From assembly GCA_020029535.1 (NCBI GenBank), contig JAIBJM010000009.1, forward strand, positions 1 to 53,855: a stretch of DNA of 53,855 nt. Reading direction: 5' to 3'. A model generated the notes under the pieces. It was given only the letters and a program-made list of their open reading frames with translations. It did no database searches and was not told the DNA's origin. The stretch comes from Gammaproteobacteria bacterium (lineage in GTDB: Bacteria; Pseudomonadota; Gammaproteobacteria; Steroidobacterales; Steroidobacteraceae). The translations under genes and the position numbers were made by a program. Every line of letters begins with the position of its first letter. Within the stretch, counting starts at the first letter, position 1. Shown here one piece after another: positions 23,472 through 32,513 of this stretch.

Positions 23472-24656
23472 ATGCGAATCAGCTTTCTCTGCAGCAGTTA
23501 TGAGGCGGGGCGGGACGGTGTCGGCGACTATGTGCGGCGTTTCGTATCTCACCTGACCTCCGGGAAGTACCACTGCCAGATCATCGCGCTGGCGGACAGA
23601 TTTGCCAGCAACACCACTCTCTCAGTGGATTCCAGCGGTACCGAGGTATTGCGGATTCCCGCCGCGCAATGGGCTGCTGGGCACACAGTTGCCGCCGAAG
23701 AAGCGCTGCGCCGTTTCGCGCCGGACTGGGTCAGTCTGCAGATGGTGTGCTACGCCTATGACCCGCGGGGCCTGCTGTTTGGAGCGCCCGCCCGCTTCAC
23801 ACGACTGCAAGGCAATGCCCGACGACATCTGATGCTGCACGAACTGTGGATCGGGGAATTTGCCGGGAGCAGTCCGAAGCAGCAATGGGTGGGCAGGCTG
23901 CAGCGCGCTTTGCTGCTGCGGACGATCCGGCGCTGGTCAGCCGATGTCATCCATACCAGCAATCCGGTCTATGTCGAACTGCTGCGCCGGCATGGTATCG
24001 ATGCGAGCGAGCTGCCGCTGCCCGGGGCAGTGTCCGTCAAAACCATGAATCAAGTCGACGCACGCCATGGGCTGTTGCAGCAAGCGGCAGCTGACCCGCG
24101 CGCGGACTCCCGTTTGCTGATCGGAGTCTTCGGTTCGATTCACGCTGAATGGGAACAGCAAGCCTGGCTGGAGAAACTGGAGCGCGCCTGCAGCGAGCAG
24201 GGTCGCCGGATCACGTTTTTTCAACTGGGTCGTGCAGGCGAAGCCGGCATCGCCTTGTTCAGGAAATTGCGGCAGTCGTTCGGCGATCACATCGAGTTCG
24301 TGGAACTTGGCGAGCTTGCCGCAGACACCTTGTCACAGGCGCTGCAGGGGTTGGATCTGGGCATTGCCACCGGCACCTGGCCGCTGGCGGGCAAGAGCAG
24401 CACCGTCGCCACGCTACTGGAGCACGGCGTTCCAGTGGCGGTGACACGTAACGATGGCGCACTGCTGCGCGGTCGTACGCCGCAACCGGCTGCACACCCT
24501 TTACTGCATCGCTTCGACGATGCGTTCGTCGGTCGGCTGCTGCGGGGCGCTCTGCCCAGGGGCAGACCCGCCAACGGCAGCGACATGTTCGAAACCTTTG
24601 CGCAGGCGTTGGGCTACGACCGCAGCAAGCCGGCCGGCAGCAGACCTGCTGCGTAA
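23472..24656 (+). CDS. Divergent GT-B glycosyltransferase-like protein
   Basis: A 394-residue protein beginning MRISFLCSSYEAGRDGVGDYVRRF, a typical GT4 N-terminus with a Gly-containing loop. The middle has ADVIHTSNPVYVELLRRHG, and the second half starts LLIGVFGSIHAEWEQQAWLEKL. The usual E-x7-E donor motif is absent; the region reads DLGIATGTWPLAGKSSTVATLLEHGVPV instead, as in other divergent GT4-like proteins. A role in assembling the repeat unit is inferred from neighbours. Its 3' end overlaps the convergent GT2 gene by 43 bp. Confidence 0.75.
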   Translation: MRISFLCSSYEAGRDGVGDYVRRFVSHLTSGKYHCQIIALADRFASNTTLSVDSSGTEVLRIPAAQWAAGHTVAAEEALRRFAPDWVSLQMVCYAYDPRGLLFGAPARFTRLQGNARRHLMLHELWIGEFAGSSPKQQWVGRLQRALLLRTIRRWSADVIHTSNPVYVELLRRHGIDASELPLPGAVSVKTMNQVDARHGLLQQAAADPRADSRLLIGVFGSIHAEWEQQAWLEKLERACSEQGRRITFFQLGRAGEAGIALFRKLRQSFGDHIEFVELGELAADTLSQALQGLDLGIATGTWPLAGKSSTVATLLEHGVPVAVTRNDGALLRGRTPQPAAHPLLHRFDDAFVGRLLRGALPRGRPANGSDMFETFAQALGYDRSKPAGSRPAA

Positions 24657-25543
24657 ACAGCCAGCGACTTCGGGCTAACGCGATAACGCAAAGCCTGCAG
24701 CGCGTAGCGACGTGTTTCGCAACCGTTGCCATGTCGCAGCTGCCAGCACGCGCAGGCGCGATAGGCCAGCTCGGCGCGTACTGCGGCGGCCTGTCGAACG
24801 GACGCCAGTCGATCATCCGCTGCGATCGCTGCCCAGCAGTCCGCTGCCCCAGCCAGCAATTCGATGCTACCCAGCGAAGTCTGATTGCCTGCGTGCGTGC
24901 GCCAGTTGCTGAGCCGCGCGGGAACGTACCAGGCGCCCTGCCCGTTCCGGCACAGCAGATAAGTCAACCACAGGTCGTACGCGGGCCCTGCATTGACGGG
25001 CAGCAGATCCGACAATGCCGAGCGCCGGAACAGCGTGCCCATCGCCAGCGGGATGGTCTGATCCACCAGAAGTTGATGGAAAGGTCGGTGACGGCCCAGC
25101 GCCAATGCAGCGCGACCGTAACGCGCGGATGCCGCCTCGGTCTCCGCCACCCGCCGTTCGCCGTCCACATCGACTATCCAGTGATCGCAGAAAGCCAGCG
25201 CCAGCGACGCATCGTTCAGCAGGGGCTGCAGCAATCTCTCCACGAAGGTCGCATCGAGCCAGTCATCGTGATTCAGGATGACGATGAAGTCGCCGCGCGC
25301 CTCGGCAATGCATCGTGCGTGGTTTGCCGCTACACCCAGCGCGGGAACGTTATGCCGGTAGTGCAGCCGTTCGTCATACATTCCGCTGACCATATCAGCG
25401 AGGTCCGGTTCGGGAGAATCGTCCGAAACGATGATTTCCAGATGCCGGTAAGTCTGGCGCACTGCGCTGTGCAGGGCCGCCTGCAGCTGTTGCCGCTGGC
25501 TGCGCCAGGTTGTCGTGATGATGGAAACCAGCGGCGTATTCAT
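24614..25543 (-). CDS. Glycosyltransferase family 2 (GT-A)
   Basis: A 309-residue GT-A enzyme with PLVSIITTTWRSQRQQLQAAL, QTYRHLEIIVSDDSPEP (nucleotide-binding DD), and GDFIVILNHDDWLDATFVERL, where HDD is the metal-binding motif. A later part reads AYDLWLTYLLCRNG. It transfers a sugar from a nucleotide donor, probably to the lipid-linked repeat unit. It is the only leftward gene within the rightward 21686-29518 block and is convergent with the preceding gene. Confidence 0.9.
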   Translation of the reverse strand: MNTPLVSIITTTWRSQRQQLQAALHSAVRQTYRHLEIIVSDDSPEPDLADMVSGMYDERLHYRHNVPALGVAANHARCIAEARGDFIVILNHDDWLDATFVERLLQPLLNDASLALAFCDHWIVDVDGERRVAETEAASARYGRAALALGRHRPFHQLLVDQTIPLAMGTLFRRSALSDLLPVNAGPAYDLWLTYLLCRNGQGAWYVPARLSNWRTHAGNQTSLGSIELLAGAADCWAAIAADDRLASVRQAAAVRAELAYRACACWQLRHGNGCETRRYALQALRYRVSPKSLAVYAAGLLPAGLLRS

Positions 25544-25596
25544 GGGGTGCTCTTGTTAGACTTGCTCCAGGCTCACCTGCCGGATCTGATACTGGA

Positions 25597-26289
25597 ATGG
25601 AAGCACTTTCGGGCGCGGTTGTCGCAGGGCATAAGGGAACGGTAGCAGACCGGAACTATCAATCTGATTACAACCCGGAGATCGTGCGCTGGGTGCCGGA
25701 TGATGCGGCAACCATCCTGGATGTGGGTTGCGGAGCCGGCGGCAATGCAGCCTTCCTGGCACGTCGCGGAGTTGTTGTCGACGGCGTCACGCTGTCCGGT
25801 GCCGAGGCCGATCAGGCTGGCACCTGGTGCCGCCGCGTCTACCTGCATGATCTGGAACAGGGACTGCCTGCCGAACACGGCGGTCCGTACGACGCGATAA
25901 TCTGCTCGCATGTCCTTGAACACATCTGCTTTCCGCAACAGTTGCTGGGCGACATCCGAAGCAGGCTGAGAAGCGGTGGCCGACTGGTGATCGCCGTGCC
26001 GAATCTGTTTTATTTCAGGAATCGCATCAATCTGCTGATGGGCCGCTTCGAATATGAGCAGGGCGGCATCATGGACGATACGCACTTCCGCTGGTACACG
26101 CTGCCGACGCTGAACAGGCTGCTCGCTACGCAGGGATTCCGTGTGCTGCATTCCTACGGCGCCGGAAATATTCCGCTGGGTCCGATTCGAAAGCTTGCAC
26201 CCTCGCTGTGCCGCAACGCAGACCTGGCCGCATGCCGCGCGATACCCGGCCTGTTCGGAGCTCAGTTGCTGACCGTGGCCACCGTCTAA
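25597..26289 (+). CDS. Class I SAM-dependent methyltransferase
   Basis: The 230-residue protein has the SAM-binding motif ATILDVGCGAGGNAAFLA (about residues 38-55), then VDGVTLSGAEA, YDAIICSHVLEHI (motif after the second strand), RLRSGGRLVIAVPN and DDTHFRWYTLPTLNRLLATQGF. This is the type found in polysaccharide clusters, where it may methylate a sugar or a chain terminus; substrate unknown. It follows the divergent GT2 gene by 53 nt and precedes the flippase by 7 nt. Confidence 0.88.
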   Translation: MEALSGAVVAGHKGTVADRNYQSDYNPEIVRWVPDDAATILDVGCGAGGNAAFLARRGVVVDGVTLSGAEADQAGTWCRRVYLHDLEQGLPAEHGGPYDAIICSHVLEHICFPQQLLGDIRSRLRSGGRLVIAVPNLFYFRNRINLLMGRFEYEQGGIMDDTHFRWYTLPTLNRLLATQGFRVLHSYGAGNIPLGPIRKLAPSLCRNADLAACRAIPGLFGAQLLTVATV

Positions 26290-26296
26290 CAAGACC

Positions 26297-27571
26297 TTGA
26301 GCGGACTCACGCGACTGGGCGAATGGGGACGGACCGGGCTGCTGACTGCGGGCACACAGGCCGGGGTCCAGTTGCTGGGTTTCGCCTCGGGCATACTGAT
26401 CATCCGCAGCCTTGCGCCGGAGCAGTACGCCTACTACACCATCGCCAACACCGCGCTCGGCGCAATGAATGTACTCAGCGACGGTGGCATCGGCAGCGGC
26501 GTGTTGGCACAGGGTGGCAAGGTTTGGCAGGACCGCGGGCGACTGGGCGCGATCATTGCGTCGGGCCTGGCGCTGCGTCGATCCTTCGCACGTTTCGCGG
26601 CGCCAGTGGCGCTGCTGATCGTCATCGCATTATTGCTGCACCAGGGCGCCGGTCGTGTCGAGGCGGTGGTGGTTGCTGCCTCGATACTGCCGCTGTTTTT
26701 CGCCACACTCACGGGCCAATTGCTGGAATACGTGCCGCGCCTGCATCAGCACCTGTTGCCGCTGCAGCGCATACAGCTGGGCGCCAATTTCGCGCGTCTC
26801 GGCGCCATCGCGCTGGCCGTCCCGCTGTGGCCGCTGGCAGCAGTGGCCTCGTTGAGCGCAGCCATTCCGCAGTGGTGGAATAACTGGAGGTTGCGTCGTC
26901 TTGCGGATGGTCATGCCGACTGGCGTGGCCCCGGCGAAGTGCAGGTACGCAAGGACCTCATCAAGCAGGTCGCGCGGTTCATGCCGGCGGCAATCTACTA
27001 CGCCCTGGCCGGCCAGCTTTCGGTCTGGCTGATCTCCATCTTCGGTCACACCGAATCGGTCGCCGCCGTCGGCGCGCTGGGCAGACTGGCGATGATATTC
27101 GCGGTTCTGGGCAATGCCTTCGGTGTACTGGCCATCCCGCGCTTTGCGCGCATTCCCGCCGGCGAGCCTGCCTTGCTGAGCCGGCGCTACTGGCAATCGC
27201 AGGCAGCCTTGCTTGCAGCAGGCGCAATACTTGTCACGGCCATTGCCGCTTTTCCCGGACCGGTGCTTGCGGTGCTGGGTCCGCACTACAGCGAACTTGA
27301 ACGGGAAGCCGCCTGGATGGCAGCCAGCAGCATCATGTCGGTACTGGCCGGCGCCGCCTTCAGTCTCGGCGCCGTGCGTGGTGTCATCGTGCCGCCATGG
27401 TTTGCCATCCCCAGCTGCATCCTCATGCAGGTGCTGCTGATTCTGCTGTTGCCCGTGGAAACAGTGGCAGGCGTGATCTGGCTGGGGCTGCTGGGCGAGA
27501 CCTGGCTGTGGCTGCTGCAGATCTGCTACTTCACGTGGACTACTCGTCGTGGGCCATCGATGCGGGTCTGA
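26297..27571 (+). CDS. Polysaccharide flippase (Wzx-like, MATE/MOP fold)
   Basis: A 424-residue integral membrane protein with about 12-14 hydrophobic segments. It starts with the family-like GLLTAGTQAGVQLLGFASGILIIRSLAPEQYAYYTIANTALG. It probably moves undecaprenyl-diphosphate-linked repeat units across the inner membrane. A TTG start is used (26297); no ATG is available before residue 55 or so, and the earlier residues belong to the first helix. It lies between the methyltransferase and the SGNH gene. It is the only Wzx candidate in the window. Confidence 0.85.
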   Translation: MSGLTRLGEWGRTGLLTAGTQAGVQLLGFASGILIIRSLAPEQYAYYTIANTALGAMNVLSDGGIGSGVLAQGGKVWQDRGRLGAIIASGLALRRSFARFAAPVALLIVIALLLHQGAGRVEAVVVAASILPLFFATLTGQLLEYVPRLHQHLLPLQRIQLGANFARLGAIALAVPLWPLAAVASLSAAIPQWWNNWRLRRLADGHADWRGPGEVQVRKDLIKQVARFMPAAIYYALAGQLSVWLISIFGHTESVAAVGALGRLAMIFAVLGNAFGVLAIPRFARIPAGEPALLSRRYWQSQAALLAAGAILVTAIAAFPGPVLAVLGPHYSELEREAAWMAASSIMSVLAGAAFSLGAVRGVIVPPWFAIPSCILMQVLLILLLPVETVAGVIWLGLLGETWLWLLQICYFTWTTRRGPSMRV

Positions 27572-27616
27572 GATCCTGCAACATGACTGTTACACAGGAA
27601 CTGTACGATCACTTGG

Positions 27617-29518
27617 GTGGCCTCTGCCAAAGCTTTCCGTATCGAACCATGCAGACGCAACCGGCGTGATTTTCTGAAAATGGCTGGCGGCGCCGCCAGC
27701 GCGGTAACGCTGATCGGTTGCGGTGGCGATACGGCAAGCGCGCCCGCGCAGGAACCATCACCGGAGCAACCACAACCAGAGCCATCACCGTCGCAGCCGG
27801 CAGAACCGGAGCCCACGCAACCGGAGCCGTCGCCCCAGCCGGCGGATCCGCGGGTCGTAGCACTGCAGACGTTCCTCGATGCGAATCGATCAGCAGACTT
27901 CCTGCTGCCCGCCCCGGCCACTGATGTGCCCGTCATCAGCTGGGCCGGTTTGCTCAGCGCGTCCACGCCAGCGACCACACTGGCAAATGGTGTGGTGCAT
28001 CCCATCACCGATCCGCTGATCAGCAAGCCCATTGCCGATCAGCTAAGCCAATCGCTGCCGGGAAATCCGCTGGCTAATGGTTTACCGTGCCTGAGTGTCA
28101 GCCGCCCGTATAGCTGCAAGGGCAATGCGCGAACCATCGGTTCCGTCCGGGTACTGCGGTTCAAGACTGATGCTGCGGTGATCGAACTGACGGGTGTTGT
28201 CGCTGATGGATCCACTACCCAGCAGACACTCTGGATCGATGGGCGACTGGTGCCGACCACGGCGTTGTCCTCCTCGCGTGGCTCGGGGGGCGGCTGGAAT
28301 CTCGGCACCGTCCGTATTGCGTTCCCCAGCCGCCGACTCAGGGACATATGGGTGGAGACAGGCCTGGCGCTGGCTTACCTGAAAGTCGATCAGGGCGATT
28401 CGCTGGTCGCCGTCGGCGATGAAGCGGACCCGCAAATCACCGTGATCGGCGACTCCTATCTGCAGGTGGGTTCGTCGAATTTCGCCAATGGCGCCGCCAT
28501 TGCGCTGGAGCTGGCCGCACGCCTCGGCCTCCGCAAGCTCACCACCGACGCCATCGGTGGCACCGGCTACTGGAACTCCGGTGCTAACCTCGGAAACCTG
28601 AACGATCGATTACCTGCGCATGCGGCCGATGGCTCGCAGATCTACCTGGTCCTCTCCGGCCTGAACGACTATGGCGATTTCTCTGGCAGCGGCACAATCT
28701 GGCCCTCACGCACCGTCTACGAACAATCCGTGCTTGGCTACCTGCAGGCGCTGCGCGCTGCGCAACCCGACGCGCTGATCGTCGCGACCGCACCCTTCTG
28801 TCCGATTCCGCCGATGTCGGATTCGACCTATGTGTCCAATTCGAACACCAACAGCAGCGGTACCGGCGACTTTCTCTACAAGGCGAATCTGGTCAAACAG
28901 TCCATCCAGCAGATCGCAGCTCCGTGGATCTACATCGACGTGCTGATGGGCGGCGGCTGGCTGAATTCCTCGGGGGCCACCGGCGACATCACCAACCTGC
29001 AGTGGCTGACCGGCGGCACGGCGGGTCCGGGCACCACAGCCGCCTACAAGCCGGGCAATACACTGGGCGGCGCGGGCGGCGGATTCGGTGGCGTCGCCAG
29101 CATCCCCATTGTCAGCGGCGGCAACTACGCACAGGCGCCGGAAATCACTGCCACCGGCGGCAGCGGATCTGGTCTGTTGCTGGCCTCGCGCATCGACGGC
29201 GCCGGTGCGCTGACAGAAATCCGGATCGTGGCACATGGCAACGGCTACACCACCGGTACCGGCCTGCCGTCGATCACCATCGACGCGACATTTCAGAACA
29301 CCGCAGCCACTCTGGGCACTCCAACGCTGATCGGCGGCGTCAATCTCGGTGGCCGGTATCCTCTGCTGTCCTTCGCGCCACCCGGGGTCACCGAAGCGCA
29401 GCTACACAACATCGATCTGTATCTCTCAGCCGATACAACGCATCCTTCGGTGCTCGGCGTGGACTATCTGTCGAAGCGCCTCGCGGAGAACATCTATCAG
29501 GCCGTCATGACTCTCTGA
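27617..29518 (+). CDS. Tat-exported SGNH-hydrolase lipoprotein with an inserted beta-repeat
   Basis: A 633-residue protein from a GTG start. A twin-arginine signal (NRRDFLKM, residues 15-22) ends in lipobox TLIGC (Cys35), followed by a Pro/Glu/Gln/Ser-rich linker (about 43-78). The SGNH blocks are GDSY (Ser280), GGTGYW (about 314-319), SGLND (Asn350) and DTTHP (Asp606, His609). Between blocks three and four sits an inserted Gly-rich module of about 125 residues (roughly 463-590) with SGGNYAQAPEITATGGSGSG and AHGNGYTTGTGLPSITI. These resemble the GGxGYTxAPxVTxxGGxGSG repeats of surface proteins. It is likely a periplasmic or surface esterase acting on acetylated polysaccharide, inferred from two acetyltransferase genes nearby. 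Confidence 0.85.
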   Translation: MASAKAFRIEPCRRNRRDFLKMAGGAASAVTLIGCGGDTASAPAQEPSPEQPQPEPSPSQPAEPEPTQPEPSPQPADPRVVALQTFLDANRSADFLLPAPATDVPVISWAGLLSASTPATTLANGVVHPITDPLISKPIADQLSQSLPGNPLANGLPCLSVSRPYSCKGNARTIGSVRVLRFKTDAAVIELTGVVADGSTTQQTLWIDGRLVPTTALSSSRGSGGGWNLGTVRIAFPSRRLRDIWVETGLALAYLKVDQGDSLVAVGDEADPQITVIGDSYLQVGSSNFANGAAIALELAARLGLRKLTTDAIGGTGYWNSGANLGNLNDRLPAHAADGSQIYLVLSGLNDYGDFSGSGTIWPSRTVYEQSVLGYLQALRAAQPDALIVATAPFCPIPPMSDSTYVSNSNTNSSGTGDFLYKANLVKQSIQQIAAPWIYIDVLMGGGWLNSSGATGDITNLQWLTGGTAGPGTTAAYKPGNTLGGAGGGFGGVASIPIVSGGNYAQAPEITATGGSGSGLLLASRIDGAGALTEIRIVAHGNGYTTGTGLPSITIDATFQNTAATLGTPTLIGGVNLGGRYPLLSFAPPGVTEAQLHNIDLYLSADTTHPSVLGVDYLSKRLAENIYQAVMTL

Positions 29519-29530
29519 CTAGGCGAGCCT

Positions 29531-30205
29531 TCATGATGATGTCCATTGCAAGCGATGGGGCCCAATCGCCGGTGACGGCGAGCCAGGGATAGCGGACATC
29601 GTCTGCAAACCGCTGCGGGACGACCGGCACCCAATTACCCTATGCTTCTCTACCCGGAAGCCATGAGTGCCGAGCTGCCGCTTGAGGATGCGCGGAGTAT
29701 ATGCTCGAACATGCCCGACACCGGCAAGACGGTAATCGACCCACATCGGATACAGACCAAGCAGCAGCCGGAGACGATTTTCAAAGCTGGCGAGATTTGG
29801 GGTCGTGAGGATGACGCAGGCCCCCGGTTTCAACACGCGGCGTATTTCGGCCAGAAAAAGATCCGTGTCCACCAGATGTTCGATGATCTCTCCGGCAAAT
29901 ACACAGTCAAAGGCTTGGTCATCGAACGGAAGGCCTCTGTGTGCGACGTCTGCGACTCTTGCGTCCAGGCCCGCTGAACAGGCAACGGCGACCTGTTCTT
30001 CAGTCATATCGATACCGGATGCTCGCCACCCCTTGGTCATAAGCCGGGCGGCGAATCCTCCGCGACCGCATCCAATGTCGAGAATATGGCCCGGCGGCTC
30101 TTCTTCAGCCAGCTGCAGCGCCTTGCGAAGCCGCGACTCCCGGAAATCAGTGTCGAGGTTGGCGAACGTCGCGCGGTTGAAGGATGAAATATCGGTTGCC
30201 GTCAT
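29531..30205 (-). CDS. Class I SAM methyltransferase with a frameshifted C-terminus
   Basis: About 224 residues from ATG 30205 (TTG 30217 is an alternative; a GAGG precedes the ATG). Motifs are HILDIGCGRGGFAARLM, GIDMTEEQVAVACSAG, FDCVFAGEIIEHLVDTD, RVLKPGACVILTTPN and RAYTPRILKRQL. After GFRVEKH the frame reads unrelated residues to a stop at 29531. One frame over, the sequence reads GNWVPVVPQRFADDVRYPW and on to LAMDIIMKAR, the expected ending of this family, stopping at 29505. A single base appears missing near 29640-29642. The intact gene would overlap the SGNH gene by 14 bp. It is the last gene of the 44218-29531 operon. Confidence 0.8.
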   Translation of the reverse strand: MTATDISSFNRATFANLDTDFRESRLRKALQLAEEEPPGHILDIGCGRGGFAARLMTKGWRASGIDMTEEQVAVACSAGLDARVADVAHRGLPFDDQAFDCVFAGEIIEHLVDTDLFLAEIRRVLKPGACVILTTPNLASFENRLRLLLGLYPMWVDYRLAGVGHVRAYTPRILKRQLGTHGFRVEKHRVIGCRSSRSGLQTMSAIPGSPSPAIGPHRLQWTSS

Positions 30206-30245
30206 TTGAGATTCCAACCTCGATAGGTAACAGAGCTGAGTGGGT

Positions 30246-32513
30246 TCATGGTTTGATCGGCGCCTCGATCACGTGCAGGGTGTCAATGTCGTCAATCCGC
30301 CAGCGATGGACTCCGTTATGCACGCCCTCATCGTTGTGCCAGAGATACAGAACGCCGTTTTTCTTCACCAGCTGCGGGCTGAAGGCATTGCCGGCGGTCT
30401 CCGGGCGGGCGAAGGTCCGATTGTTGCCCGGATAGTTCGGCCGGCCGAACTGGCCGATGAACAATCCATTATCGAGAAAGTGCATCCACTGATTGGCCTG
30501 ACCGCCATTCCAGGCTTCGCCGTGATAGCCATAAACAATGTGTCGTCCGCTGGTTACAACCCTGTTGCCCGGATACTGCACACCCCGACCGAGTTCGTAA
30601 CGGCCATCGCGTGAAACGATCTCTCCCTCCTCATCGAGTTGCCAGCTCCCCGACGGGCTGGCGCGCCACAGCCAGCCCTCCCGGCCGGGCAGGATCGCAC
30701 CCAGATGAAAGCCCTGCGATCGGCCCGGACTGAAAGAGACAATCAGTCCGCTGGCGGTGTCGGGATACCTCACGCCGTTGACAGGCGCCACTTCCGGAAC
30801 ATCGTGATAATAAGGATCCACATCCTTGAGTCCCGACACACTGCCGCGCAGAACAGGTGGCTCCCACCGCGGGTTTCCCTGCGCATCGAAGCCGATCAGC
30901 GGCCGCACATAGATGCGCTGGTTTCCGGGAAGCTGCGAGTGGAAGCGCAGCGAGCCATCGGCATACAGCCACTCTCCGGCGCGCAGCCGTGTACCGGTGG
31001 CTCGCAGGCCGAACGCGGTCAGTTCAAAAATATCGTTGCTGCCATCGTCGGCTCGGCGCAACACGCCGTAACTGCGGCCGTTCGACAGCGTATGGACCGC
31101 CTGCAGGCCATCGAACAGCCCGAAGTAACGGCGTTCCAGCGCGACGCCCCAGTTGCGCACCAGCGTCCACGAATCTCCGATCGGTCGAGCATAATCGACC
31201 TTGAATTCCAGGAAACGCGCGAAGACACGCGTGGGATCGGCGGGATCCGCGGTAACCACGTAAGTGGCTGGCAGATACATGATCCGGTCTAGGTACTCCC
31301 GCTGCGCTGAAAAACGCAGGTTGCGGAAATTGCCTGGATCGCCGAACCAGAAGGAACCCTGTGCATCGAAAGCTACATAAGTCGGCCCGGCCGAGAGCCA
31401 GAACCGGTCATTCCTCACCTCCGGCCCGCCACTGCGATAGCCGCCGCTGCGACCCAGCGTCCAGAGCGCCTTGCCGCTCCGATTGAAGGCCTTGAGCTGC
31501 TCACTGCCGGCATCGGCCACCAGCACCGTGCCATCGACCGGCGATACACCGACAGCCACCGGATCTACCAGTCCGCCACTGACCTGATCAGCCTGCTCCC
31601 AGCGTGATCCCTGCTGACGATAGTGCATCACCACCTTGCGGCCATCGACGCGACAAATCACCCACAGCGAATCGTCCGTAGCGACGTCCATATCACCCGG
31701 CTGGGACACCTCAATGGTCTGCAGCAGCTCACCACTACGCTTGTCGTACACGCGAATCTCATCGCTCGCGCGGTGCGCAACGAACAGCAGCGAACCGCGC
31801 CGCTGCACGGCCAGCCCGCTGGGAATATCCTTCGTGCGCCGGTAGTCGATGACGCTTTCCCAGCGATTGCCCGAACGCTGTCCGGGCATCACCAACTTGC
31901 CAGTCGCGAAACGATATTCGGTGCCATCGGCTACCTGCAATGCGATGACGAAGCTCTCCGGCTCGGATTCGCCGCCGACATTGGCGAAGTACGCCAGCGC
32001 GCCGTCGGTCGCGGTGTAGCGAAATGTGCGCAGATAGTCGTCGTGCGCAAGGGATTGCTGGCGACGCGTATCCGCCATGCTGAAGCGATGAATGGCGCTC
32101 TGCTGCTCGTTGTAGCCCACTACATAGAAGGCGGTGCCCGCCGCATCGACGGCCATGTCGTTGACCGGCCCGAAGGCGCGATGGATCCGTTCTCCAGTCG
32201 CGTCACGTGAGGTGTTGCCGATCACACCCTCCCAGACATAGCGCACGTTATGCGCCGCGACGCGCGCCAGGTATTTACCGGTAGCTGGCACGACGTTGCC
32301 GTCGTCGTCCAATCCGTCCCAATGAATTACCAGCCTGCCCGCCGGCTGCGGGCGGCCGCTCCACAAGGTACGCACCAGCCTGTCGTCGGCATCAAAGATG
32401 CCGGCGCTGGTGGTGGCCTTCCCTGGCAGCGTCAGCGCCGTGTCGGCCGCATGCGATTGTGGCGCGGCCATCGGCATCAGCAGCATGACGGCCATTGCGT
32501 AGCCTCGAGACAT
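30246..32513 (-). CDS. Exported beta-propeller protein with FlgD-like Ig domain, polysaccharide-operon associated
   Basis: A 755-residue protein from ATG 32513 (overlapping the upstream stop). A signal peptide spans about residues 1-24, cut after QSHA. Residues about 25-95 form a FlgD-like Ig fold (SAGIFDADDRLVRTLW, HWDGLDDDGNVVPATGKYLARV). NHL/WD-like repeats follow, for example AVDAAGTAFYVVGY, GDMDVATDDSLWVICRVDG, VAVGVSPVDGTVLVADAGSE and VAFDAQGSFWFGDPGN. No catalytic motif is recognised. Position between acetyltransferase and methyltransferase genes suggests a periplasmic role in polysaccharide modification or binding (inference). The 65 residues before ATG 32513 are antisense noise. Confidence 0.75.
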   Translation of the reverse strand: MSRGYAMAVMLLMPMAAPQSHAADTALTLPGKATTSAGIFDADDRLVRTLWSGRPQPAGRLVIHWDGLDDDGNVVPATGKYLARVAAHNVRYVWEGVIGNTSRDATGERIHRAFGPVNDMAVDAAGTAFYVVGYNEQQSAIHRFSMADTRRQQSLAHDDYLRTFRYTATDGALAYFANVGGESEPESFVIALQVADGTEYRFATGKLVMPGQRSGNRWESVIDYRRTKDIPSGLAVQRRGSLLFVAHRASDEIRVYDKRSGELLQTIEVSQPGDMDVATDDSLWVICRVDGRKVVMHYRQQGSRWEQADQVSGGLVDPVAVGVSPVDGTVLVADAGSEQLKAFNRSGKALWTLGRSGGYRSGGPEVRNDRFWLSAGPTYVAFDAQGSFWFGDPGNFRNLRFSAQREYLDRIMYLPATYVVTADPADPTRVFARFLEFKVDYARPIGDSWTLVRNWGVALERRYFGLFDGLQAVHTLSNGRSYGVLRRADDGSNDIFELTAFGLRATGTRLRAGEWLYADGSLRFHSQLPGNQRIYVRPLIGFDAQGNPRWEPPVLRGSVSGLKDVDPYYHDVPEVAPVNGVRYPDTASGLIVSFSPGRSQGFHLGAILPGREGWLWRASPSGSWQLDEEGEIVSRDGRYELGRGVQYPGNRVVTSGRHIVYGYHGEAWNGGQANQWMHFLDNGLFIGQFGRPNYPGNNRTFARPETAGNAFSPQLVKKNGVLYLWHNDEGVHNGVHRWRIDDIDTLHVIEAPIKP

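Noticed and set aside
23472-24656. Canonical GT4 with E-x7-E motif.
   Set aside because: The motif is not present; the gene is listed only as a divergent GT-B-like protein.
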